From Bos javanicus (Eukaryota > Chordata > Mammalia > Artiodactyla > Bovidae), in assembly GCF_032452875.1 (NCBI RefSeq), contig NW_026893839.1, forward strand, positions 186,001-250,000: a stretch of DNA of 64,000 nt. Reading direction: 5' to 3'. The number at the start of each line of letters is the position of its first letter. Position 1 is the stretch's first letter. The notes beneath the pieces are model-generated. The model searched no databases. It worked only from the letters and a program-made list of their open reading frames with translations, and was not told where the DNA came from. A program made the position numbers and the translations under genes. Below, one piece after another: positions 54,647 to 64,000 of the stretch.

Positions 54647-55156
54647 AAGTCCAGATCACGTGACTGAGCATGCACTGATCACGTGGCTATCATGCACTGA
54701 TGACGTGACTGCGCATGCACTGATGACGTGGCTGATCGGGCACTGATCACATGGATCATCATGCACTGATCACGTGTTTATCAGGCAATGATCAGTGACT
54801 GACAGGCGCTGATCATGGGACTGTGCACGCACTGATCACCTGGCTATCATGCACTGATGATGTGACTGCGCATGCACTGATGACGTGGCTGTTCGGGCAC
54901 TGATCACGTGTTTATCAGGCAGTGATCAGTGACTGACAGGCGCTGATCAGGGTACTGTGCACGCACTGATCAGGTGGCTGATCAGCAACTGACCACCTGA
55001 CTGCGCATGCAGTGATCACGTGGCTGGTCGTTCACTGATCACGTGTTTATCATCCGGTGATCACGTGACTGAGAGGCGCTGATCACGTGACTGTGCCGTC
55101 AGTGATCACGTGGCTGAGCAGGCATTGATATCGTGACTGAGCATGCACTGATCATG

Positions 55157-55754
55157 TGCCGGGAGCCGGGAGGCATTCCACTCTGGACAAAGGTCATGAG
55201 GAAGGAGGCTCGGCATACGCAAATGCGGGATCGAGCCTCAGGAGTCCACCCGGATATTCTCGAGCATCTCCCCCCAAAAAACCGGAGTCTGCCTACTGTA
55301 TTGCTTTGTGCTCTCACCTCTGATTTCACTGGGGCTGTCCCCCACCACCATCTCGCTCTCTCTGTCAAAGAGTTAACTTACAGCTCCAATTCATAAAGTT
55401 CCTTGTCATTCTTCCCTTTAACTTCCAGCTGAGTCTCCATCTGGAGCGCGGAACCCACCACGCTTACTAATTATGCCTGGGCTGCTAAGACCCACTCGAG
55501 AAGGTGTCTAGGGTGAGGCACCTTTCGCTATTCGAGAGGGCGCCTGCGGCCTACGTAAGTGGTGCAAACTTCTTGTCTTGAAGTTTGATTGGTCTTCCGC
55601 GTAAACCAAGCTACTCAGTCTCTTTTCTCCACCGAATTTTCCTACCTAGCTCTCTTCATACTATCATTCTTGACATCTCTGATTAGCATATAAATAGTCG
55701 CCTAGGCCATCTCTCCTTCGAATACCCTGGATCAGTTGGGGGTGGTCCCCGGCA
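55157..55754 (+). repeat. LTR 9
   Basis: 598 bp, counterpart of recombinant LTR 4 with the same 5'/3' variant mix. Private changes are CTCTCTTCATAC and TTGGGGGTGGTCC. TATAAATA at 55,689-55,696; C6A6 tract. Confidence 0.87.
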
Positions 55755-55756
55755 GG

Positions 55757-55774
55757 TGGCGACCGAACAGGGAC
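55757..55774 (+). other. Primer binding site, tRNA-Lys3 type
   Basis: Identical to the other sites, two bases after LTR 9. Confidence 0.88.
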
Positions 55775-55969
55775 CTCAGGAGGCAATACTCAAAGAGCTG
55801 AGCAGACACGAACCACGCAATCAGCAGGCAATAAGCATGGAGCTCAGCAGTGACGAATCATGCTGCTCAACTGGCAATAATCAAGCACGTGACCAGGCAG
55901 GACTCACGCAGCTCAGCTGGCAATTGTCAAGCAGATGAGCTGGCAGGAATCACGCAGCTCAGCAGGCCC
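55775..55969. repeat. G-block after LTR 9
   Basis: 195 bp with GAGCTGGCAGG, as after LTR 4. Confidence 0.85.
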
Positions 55970-56519
55970 TGATCACGTGACTCTGCAGGCACTGATCACG
56001 TGGCTGATCAAGTCCAGATCACGTGACTGAGCATGCACTGATAACGTGGCTATCATGCACTGATGACGTGACTGCGCATGCACTGATGACGTGGCTGATC
56101 GGGCACTGATCACATGGCTCATCATGCACTGATCACGTGTTTATCAGGCAATGATCAGTGACTGACAGGCGCTGATCATGGGACTGTGCACGCACTGATC
56201 ACGTGGCTATCATGCACTGATCACGTGACTGCGCATGCACTGATGACGTGGGTGTTCGGGCACTGATCACGTGTTTATCAGGCAGTGATCAGTGACTGAC
56301 AGGCGCTGATCAGGGGACTGTGCACGCACTGATCAGGTGGCTGATCAGGAACTGACCACCTGACTGCGCATGCAGTGATCACGTGGCTGGTCGTTCACTG
56401 ATCACGTGTTTATCATACGGTGATCACGTGACTGAGAGGCGCTGATCACGTGACTGTGCCGTCAGTGATCACGTGGCTGAGCAGGCACTGATATCGTGAC
56501 TGAGCATGCACTGATCATG

Positions 56520-57121
56520 TGCCGGGAGCCGGGGAGGCATTCCACTCTAGACAAAGGTCATGAGGAAGGAGGCTCGGCATACGCAAATGCGGGATCGAGC
56601 CTCAGGAGTCCACCCGGATATTCTCGAGCATCTCCCCCCCAAAAAAACCGGAGTCTGCCTACTGTATTGCTTTGTGCTCTCACCTCTGATTTCACTGGGG
56701 GCTGTCCCCCACCACCATCTCGCTCTCTCTGTCAAAGAGTTAACTTACAGCTCCAATTCATAAAGTTCCTTGTCATTCTTCCCTTTAACTTCCAGCTGAG
56801 TCTCCATCTGGAGCGCGGAACCCACCACGCTTACTAATTATGCCTGGGCTGCTAAGACCCACTCGAGAAGGTGTCTAGGGTGAGGCACCTTTCGCTATTC
56901 GAGAGGGCGCCTGCGGCCTACGTAAGTGGTGCAAACTTCTTGTCTTGAAGTTTGATTGGTCTTCCGCGTAAACCAAGCTACTCAGTCTCTTTTCTCCACC
57001 GAATTTTCCTACTGAGCTCTCCTCATACTATTATTCTTGACATCTCTGATTAGCATATAAATAGTCGCCTAGGCCATCTCTCCTTCGAATACCCTGGATC
57101 AGTTCGGGCTGGTCCCCGGCA
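56520..57121 (+). repeat. LTR 10 (patchwork)
   Basis: 602 bp, counterpart of LTR 5 (shares CACTCTAGAC) with a C7A7 tract. Two sites at about 57,013 and 57,032 read as in LTRs 1 and 6 (ACTGAGC, ATTATTC) instead of ACCGAGC and ATCATTC. TATAAATA at 57,056-57,063. Confidence 0.87.
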
Positions 57122-57123
57122 GG

Positions 57124-57141
57124 TGGCGACCGAACAGGGAC
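57124..57141 (+). other. Primer binding site, tRNA-Lys3 type
   Basis: Identical to the other sites, two bases after LTR 10. Confidence 0.88.
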
Positions 57142-57169
57142 CTCAGGAGGCAATACTCAAAGAGCTGAG
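57142..57169. repeat. Truncated G-block after LTR 10
   Basis: 28 bp, cut at the shared breakpoint. Confidence 0.82.
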
Positions 57170-58662
57170 ATCATGCACACATCAGGTGGCTATTAAGCAC
57201 TTCTCACCTGGCTGGTCATGCAATGTTCACGTAGCTACCATATACTGGTCACGTGACTGATCATGCACAGATCACGTAAATGATCATGCACTGCTCACGT
57301 GACTGATCATGTACTGATCACGTGACTGATCATGCAGTGATCGGGTGGCTATCATGCACTGCTCACGTGGCTGATCATGCAATGATCACGTAGCAACCAT
57401 GTACTGGTCACGTGACTGATCATGCACTGATCACGTGATTAATCCAGCACTGATCACCTGACTCATCATGCACTGAACACGTGGCTGATCACACACGTAT
57501 CACGTGACTGATCATGCACTGATCACGTGGTTATCATGCCTTGATCACGTGGCTATCACTCACTGATCACGTGGATATCATGCACGGATCACGTGGCTGA
57601 TCACACACGTATCACGTGACTGATCATGCACTGATCACCTGTCTATCATGCACTGATCACGTGGCTATCATGCACTGATCACGTGGCTGATCATGCAATG
57701 ATCACGTAGCTACCATGTACTGGTCACGTGACTGATCTTGCACGGATCACGTAATTGATCATGCACTGATCACGTGGCTGATCAAGCACTGATCACGTGG
57801 CTATCATGCACTGCTAACGTGGCTTATCATGAAATGATCCAGCAGCTACCATGTGCTGGTCACGTGACTGATCATGCACTGATCATGTGGCTGATCGTGC
57901 ACTGATCACGTGACTGATCATGCACTGATCACGTGACTGATCATGCACTGATCACGTGGCTATCATGCACTGATAACTTGGCTGGTCATACACAGATCAC
58001 GCAGCTACCATGTACTGGTCACGTGACTGATCATGCACTGATGACGTAATTGATCATGCACTGATCATGTGGCTGATCCTGCACTGATCACTTGACTGAT
58101 CATGCACTGATCACGTGACTTATCATGCACTGATCACGTGGCTATCATGCACTGATCACATGGCTGGTCATACACTGATCACGTGCCTGGTCATGCACAG
58201 ATTACATGACTGATCATGCGCTGATCACGTCACTGATCATGCACTGATCACGTGGCTCTCATACACTACTCACGTGGCTGATCATGCAATGATCATGTAG
58301 CTACCATGTACCGGTCACGTGACTGATCATACATCCATTAGGTGACTAATCATGCACTGATCACGTGGCTATCATGCACTGTTCACGTGGCTGATCATAC
58401 ACTGATCACCTGCCTGGTCATGCACAGATCACGTGACTAATCATGAACTGATCACGTAGCAATCATTCACTGATCACCTGGCTGATCATGCACTGATCAC
58501 GTGGCTATCATGCACTGATCACGTGGCTGATCATGCACTGATACCGTGACTGAGCATGGACTGATCACATGACTATCATGTAGTGATCACGTGACTTAAT
58601 GGCACTGATCATGTGACTGATCATGCGCTGATCATGTTTGCTTTCATACACTGATCATGTGC
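57170..58662. repeat. D-type array leaving the higher-order repeat
   Basis: The first 960 bp or so follow the cluster A flank (20,028-20,998), longer than the 360 bp seen after cluster B in copy 1. After about 58,137 it switches to other decayed monomers and ends with the lead. Confidence 0.82.
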
Positions 58663-58900
58663 CTCTGGAGGCAATAAACAAAGAGCTGAGTAGGCACGAA
58701 TCAAACAGTCAGCAGGCAAAAATCATGGATCTCAGCTGTGAGGAATCATGCTGCTCAGCTGGCAATAATCAAGCAGCTGAGCAGGCAGGAATTACACAGC
58801 AGCTGGCAATTGTCAAGCAGATGACAGGCAGGAATCATGCAGCTCAGCTGGCAATTGTCAAGCAGATGAGCAGACAGTAATCACGCAGCTCAGCAGGCCC
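58663..58900. repeat. G-block 26 (long form)
   Basis: 238 bp with private GGCAAAAATCATGGATC and ATTACACAGCAGCTGG. It has no direct counterpart in copy 1. Confidence 0.83.
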
Positions 58901-59390
58901 TGATCACGTGACTGAGCATGCACTGTTCACCTGGCTGATCATACACTGATCATGTGATTGTACAAGCACTGATCACTTGGATATCATGCACTGATCACGT
59001 GGCTAATCATACATTATTCACGTGTCTGACCATGCACTGATCACGTGGCTGATCATGCAATGATCACGTAGCTACCATATACTGGTCCCATGAGTGATCA
59101 TGCACTGATCACGTATTTGATCGTGCACTGATCACGTGGCTGATCATGCACTGAACACGTGACTGATCATGCACTGATCATGTGACTGATCATGCACTGA
59201 TCACGTGGCTATCATGCACTGCTCACGTGGCTGATCATGCACTGATCACGCAGCCACCATGTACTGGTCACATGACTGATCATGCACTGATCACATAATT
59301 GATCAAGCACTGATCACCTGGCTTATCATGCATTGATTATGTGACTGATCATGTGCTGACCATGTCTGGTGTCACACACTGATCATGTGC
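58901..59390. repeat. Decayed D-type array
   Basis: 490 bp of variant monomers, including GTGATTGTACAAGC and GTATTTGATCGTGC. Confidence 0.8.
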
Positions 59391-59626
59391 ATCTGGAGGC
59401 AATGAACAATGAGCTGAGTAGGCAGGAATCAGTCAGCAGGATATAATCATGGAACTCAGCTTTGAGAAATCATGCTGCTCAGCTGGCAATAATCAAGTAG
59501 ATGAGCAAGCAGGAATTATGCAGCACAGGTGGCAATTGTTAAGAAGATGACAGGCAGGAATCGTACAGCTCAGCTGTTATTTGTCAAGCAGATGAGCAGA
59601 CAGTAATCACACAGCTCAGCAGGCCC
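59391..59626. repeat. G-block 27 (CAATGAAC subfamily, decayed)
   Basis: Closest to the block at 28.0 kb (CATCTGGAGGC, CAGGTGGCAATTG), with private CAGCTGTTATTTG. Confidence 0.8.
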
Positions 59627-61409
59627 TGATCACGTGACTGAGCATGCACTGTTCAAGTCGCTGATCACACACCTAACACATGAATGATCATGCACTGATT
59701 ACGTGGCTCTCATGCACTGATCACGTGATTGCGCATGCACTGATCACGGAATTGTATGCACTGCTCACGTGGCTATCATACACTGATGACGTGGCTGATC
59801 ATGCACTGATCACGTAGCTATCTTGCACTGATCACTTCGCTGATCATACACTAATCACGGGACTTATCGTGCACTGATCACGGCGCTATCATGCATTGTC
59901 TACATGACTCCACATGCACTGATCACGTGGATGATCATGCACTGATCACGTGACTGACCATGCACTGATCACATGACTGATCATTCACTGATCACCTGGC
60001 TGATCAAGCACTGATCACATAATTGATCATGCACTGATAATTTGGCTGATCATGCACTGATCACGTGGCTGATCATACACTGAACACGTGACTGATCATG
60101 CACTGATCACATGGCTATCATGCACTGATCACTTGGCTGGTCATACACTGATCATATGACTAATCATGCACTGTTCACGTGACTGATCATCTACTGATCA
60201 TGTGACTGATCATGCACTGATCACGTAATTGATCATGCACTATTCACGTGGCTGATCATGTAATGATCCGTGACTGACCATGCACTGATCACGTGACTGA
60301 TCATCCACTGGTCAGTTGGCTATCATGCACTGATTACTTGGCTGATCATACACTGATCACGTGACTGATAATGCACTGATCATCTGGCTATCATGCACTG
60401 ATTACCTGGCTATCGTGCACTGATCACGTGGTTCATCATACACTGATCACGAGACTGATCATGCACTGATCACGTCTATATCATGCACTGATCACATGAC
60501 TGCCCATGCACTGATCACCCAGATGATCATACACTGATCATGCGACAGATCATGCACTGATCACGTGGCTATCATGCACTGCTCACGTGGCTGTTCATTC
60601 AATGATCATGTAGCTACCATGTACTGGTCACGTGAGTGATCATGCACTGATCACGTAATTGATCATGCACTGATCAGTTGACTTATCATGCACTGTTCAC
60701 GAGAGTGATCATGCACTGATCACTTGAGTGATCATGCAATGATCTCGTGGCTTTCATGCACGGCTCATGTGGCTGGTCATGCAATGATCACGTAGCTACC
60801 ATATACTGGTCACGTGACTGATCATGCACTGATCACGTAACTGATCATGCACTGATCATGTGGCTGATCATACACTGATTACGTGGTTGATCATCCACTG
60901 ATCACGTGACTGATCATGCACTGATCACGTGACTGATCATGCACTGATCACGTGGCTATCATGCACTGATCACTTGGCTGGTCATACACTGATCAGGTGC
61001 CTGGTCATGCAGAGATTACATGACTGATCATGCACTGAACACGTGACTGATCATGCACTGATCACGTGGCTATCATGCACTACTCACGTGGCTGAACATG
61101 CAATGATCATGTAGCTACCATGTACCGGTCCGGTGACTGATCATACACCCATTAGGTGACGGATCATGCACTGATCACGTCGCTGATCATACACTGATCA
61201 CCTGCCTGGTCATGCACAGATCACGTGACAAATCATGAACTGATCACATAGCTATCATGAACTGATCACCTGGCTGATCATGCACTTATACCGTGACTGA
61301 GCATGGACTGATCACATGACTATCCTGTAGTGATCACGTGACTTAATGGCTCTGATCATGTGACTGATCATGCGCTGATCACGTTTGCTATCATACACTG
61401 ATCATTTGC
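59627..61409. repeat. Decayed D-type array
   Basis: The first part resembles the array after the 28.0-kb block (ATTGTATGCACTGCTC, CTATCTTGCACTG). A GTTAACG-type module lies near 60,680 in the variant form GTTCACGAGAG. Ends with the lead. Confidence 0.81.
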
Positions 61410-61649
61410 CTCTGGAGGCAATAAACAAAGAGCTGAGTAGGCACGAATCAAACAGTCAGCAGGCAATAATCATGGAACTCAGGTGTGAGAAATCATGCTG
61501 CTCAGCTGGCAATAATCAAGCAGCTGAGCAGGCAGGAATTACGCAGCACAGCTGGCAATTGTCAAGCAGATGACAGGCAGGAATCATGCAGGTCAGCTGG
61601 CAATTTTCAAGCAGATGAGCAGACAGGAATCACACAGCTCAGCAGGCCC
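61410..61649. repeat. G-block 28 (long form)
   Basis: 240 bp with private AATTTTCAAGC and GTGAGAAATC, preceded by CATTTGCCTC where other blocks have CATGTGCCTC. Confidence 0.83.
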
Positions 61650-63765
61650 TTATCACGTGACTGAGCATGCACTATTCACCTGGCTGATCATACACTGATC
61701 ACGTGATGATCATGCACTGATCACTTGGATATCATGCACTGATCACGTGGCTGATCATACACCGATCACGTGTCTGACCATGCACTGATCACGTGGCTGA
61801 TCACACACCTATCACGTGAATGATCATGCACTGATCACGTGGCTCTCATGCACTGATCACGTGATTGCGCATGCACTGATCACGTAATTGTATGCACTGA
61901 TGACGTGGCTATCATGCACTGATGAAGTGGCTGATCATGCACTGATCATGTGACTGATCATGCACTGATCACGTAGCTATCTTGCACTGATCCCTTGGCT
62001 GATCATACACTCATTTCGGGACTGATCATGCACTGATCACCGCGCTATCATGCATTGACTAAATGACTCCACATGCACTGATCACGTGGATGATCATACA
62101 CTGATCACGTGACTGATCATGCACTGATCATCTGGTATCCTGCACTCATTACCTGGCTATCGTGCACTGATCACGTGGTTGATCATTCACTGATCACGAG
62201 AGTGATCATACACTGATCACAAGACTGATCATGCACTGATCACTTCTATATCATGCACTGATCACATGACTGCCCATGCACTGATCACGTGGATGATCAT
62301 ACACTGATCATGTGACAGATCATGCAGTGATCACGTGGCTATCATGCACTGATAAGTGGCTGATCATACTCTGCTCCTGAAACTGATCATGCAATCATCA
62401 CGTGGCTATCATGCACTGCTCACGTGGCTGATCATGCAATGATCATGTAGCTACCATGTACTAGTCACTTGAGTGATCGTGCACTGATAACGTAATAGAT
62501 CATGCACTGATCAGGTGACTTATCATGCACTGTTCACCTGACTGATCATGCACTGATCACGTGACTGATCATGCACTGATCTCGTGGCTATCATGCACGG
62601 CTCACGTGGCTGATCATGCAATGATCACCTAGATACCATGTACTGGTCACATGACTGATCATGCACTGATGACGTAATTGATCATGCAGTGATCATGTGG
62701 CTGATCATGCACTGATCACGTGGCTGATCATACACTGATTACGTGACTGATCATGCACTGATCATGTGACTGATCATGCACTGATCACTTTGCTGTCATG
62801 CACTGATCACTTGGCTGGTCATACACTGATCACTTGCCTGGTCATGCACAGATTACATGACTGATCATGCACTGATCACGTGACTGATTATGCACTGATC
62901 ACCTGGCTATCATGCACTAATCACGTGGCTGATCATGCAATGATCATGTAGCTACCATGTACTGATCACGTGACTGATCATACAACCATCAGGTGACTGA
63001 TCATGCACTGATCACGTGGCTCTCATGCACTGATCACGTGGCTATCATGCACTGATCACGTGGATATAATGCACTGATCACGTGGCTGATCACACACGTA
63101 TCACATGACTGATCATGCACTGATCACGTGGCTATCATGCACTGATCACGTGGCTGATCACGCAATGATCACGTAGCTACCATGTACTGGTCACCTGACT
63201 GATCATGCACTGATTACGTAATTGATCCTGCACTGATCACATGGCTCATCACGCACTGATCCGGTGGCTGATCACACACGTATCAGCTGACTGATCATGT
63301 ACAGATCACGTGACTAATCATGAAGTGATCACGTGGCTATCCTGCAATGATCACGTGGATATCATGCACTGATCACGTGGCTATCATGCACTGATCACGT
63401 GGCTGATCATGCAATGATCACGTAGCTACCATGCACTGGTCACGTGACTGATCTTGCACTGATCAGGTAATTGATCATGCACTGATCACGTGACTGATCA
63501 TGCACAGTCACGTGACTGATCATGCACAGATCACGTGACTGTTCATGCACTGATCACGTGGCTATCATGCACTGATCATGTGGCTATCATGCACTGCTCA
63601 CGTGGCTGATCATGCAATGATCACGCAGCTACCATGTACTGGTCACATGACTGATCATGCACTGATCACATAATTGATCATGCACTGATCACCTGGCTTA
63701 TCATGCATTGATCATGTGACTGATCATGTGCTGATCATGTTTGGTGTCACACACTGATCATGTGC
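61650..63765. repeat. Decayed D-type array
   Basis: Variant-rich monomers throughout, including further ATTGTATGCACTG and CTATCTTGCACTG modules. The module at about 62,525-62,730 is a decayed relative of the GTTAACG module. Confidence 0.81.
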
Positions 63766-64000
63766 CTCTGGAGGCAATGAGCATAGAGCTGAGTAGGCAG
63801 GAATCAGTCAGCAGGCTATAATCATGGAACTCACCTCTGAGAAATCATGCTGCTCAGCTGGCAATAATCAAGTAGATGAGCAGGCAGGAATTACGCAGCA
63901 CAGGTGGCAATTGTCAAGGAGATGACAGGCAGGATCGTGCAGCTCAGCTGGAAATTGTAAAGCAGATGAGCAGACAGTAATCACGCAGCTCAGCAGGCCC
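63766..64000. repeat. G-block 29 (CAATGAGC variant), ends at the window edge
   Basis: 235 bp with GGCAATGAGCATAGAGC and CAGGATCGTGC. Its GCAGGCCC end coincides with the last base of the window. Confidence 0.82.

Larger units (their letters stand above)
54647..57169 (+). repeat. LTR cluster B': two 1.36-kb units
   Basis: Copy 2 counterpart of cluster B; LTR starts at 55,157 and 56,520, 1,363 bp apart. Confidence 0.85.
30816..57527. repeat. 30.8-kb higher-order repeat, copy 2 (shared part)
   Basis: Second copy of the 26-27 kb shared segment. All G-blocks and LTRs from 31.3 to 57.1 kb have a counterpart about 30.82 kb upstream. Differences seen by eye are scattered substitutions, 1-2 bp indels and occasional whole-monomer gains or losses. 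High identity starts near 31,180. The copies part company near 57,527. Confidence 0.86.
1..64000. repeat. 23-bp satellite array (cattle 1.706-like family)
   Basis: The whole window apart from the ten LTRs is tandem 23-mers. The monomer splits into the 12-mer GATCACGTGACT and the 11-mer GATCATGCACT, which share GATCA at the start and ACT at the end, so it looks like an old duplication of an 11/12-bp unit. A 22-mer variant reading GTGGCTATCATGCA, lacking one G, is interspersed everywhere. Other recurrent variants carry GTAATTGATC, GTAGCTACCATGTA or GTCTATATCATG. Monomer size and half-unit structure match what is known of the bovine 1.706 satellite; the species is inferred. By arithmetic the array holds about 2,500 monomers. 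Confidence 0.9.

Noticed and set aside
1..64000. CENP-B box, tRNA gene or SINE insertion
   Set aside because: Reading through I saw no CENP-B box core (TTCG....A..CGGG), no tRNA cloverleaf and no A-tailed SINE or LINE. A motif scan would settle it.

Overview
This 64-kb window is satellite DNA from end to end, and I see no protein-coding gene in it. The basic unit is a 23-bp monomer made of two related half-units, the 12-mer GATCACGTGACT and the 11-mer GATCATGCACT. Monomer length (12+11) and sequence fit what I remember of the cattle 1.706 satellite and its relatives. The LTR-bearing 1.36-kb units fit the cattle 1.711a type, a 1.706-like array carrying an LTR-like insertion. The most likely source is therefore pericentromeric DNA of Bos taurus or a close bovine. 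This is recognition from memory; no database was searched.  Four levels of structure are visible. (1) Long 'D-type' arrays of 23-mers, with a very common 22-mer variant lacking one G, each built around a CACGTG palindrome. (2) Conserved 'G-blocks' of about 195 or 240 bp, recurring every 0.7 to 3.3 kb. They are also 23-mers but of a divergent GCAGG/AGCTCA-rich subfamily, and most have a conserved lead of about 120 bp upstream. (3) Ten near-identical LTRs of about 600 bp from an endogenous retrovirus, all on the + strand. Each starts TGCCGGG, ends CCCCGGCA, has a TATA box, and is followed two bases later by a primer binding site matching tRNA-Lys3 at 17 of 18 positions. Each LTR sits exactly at a junction between D-type and G-type repeats. 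They form four clusters of 1.36-kb units: three at 16.1-20.0 kb, two at 23.8-26.3 kb, three at 47.0-50.9 kb and two at 54.6-57.2 kb. (4) A higher-order repeat of about 30.82 kb: every G-block and LTR from 0.5 to 26.3 kb recurs in the same order at +30.82 kb, with an offset drift of only about 9 bp.  Layout: 0-16.1 kb holds D arrays with eleven G-blocks; 16.1-20.0 kb is LTR cluster A; 20.0-23.8 kb is decayed array with one G-block; 23.8-26.3 kb is LTR cluster B; 26.3-31 kb is a divergent spacer with one G-block. The second copy (31-57.5 kb) repeats that order. From 57.5 to 64 kb is decayed satellite with four G-blocks, not matching the first spacer.  Nothing here works together as genes. What the sequence records is turnover: tandem segmental duplication, unequal crossover inside LTRs, patchy conversion, and amplification of one retroviral insertion with its host satellite. 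The only parts with recognisable potential function are the LTR promoters and the dense CACGTG (E-box) sites.
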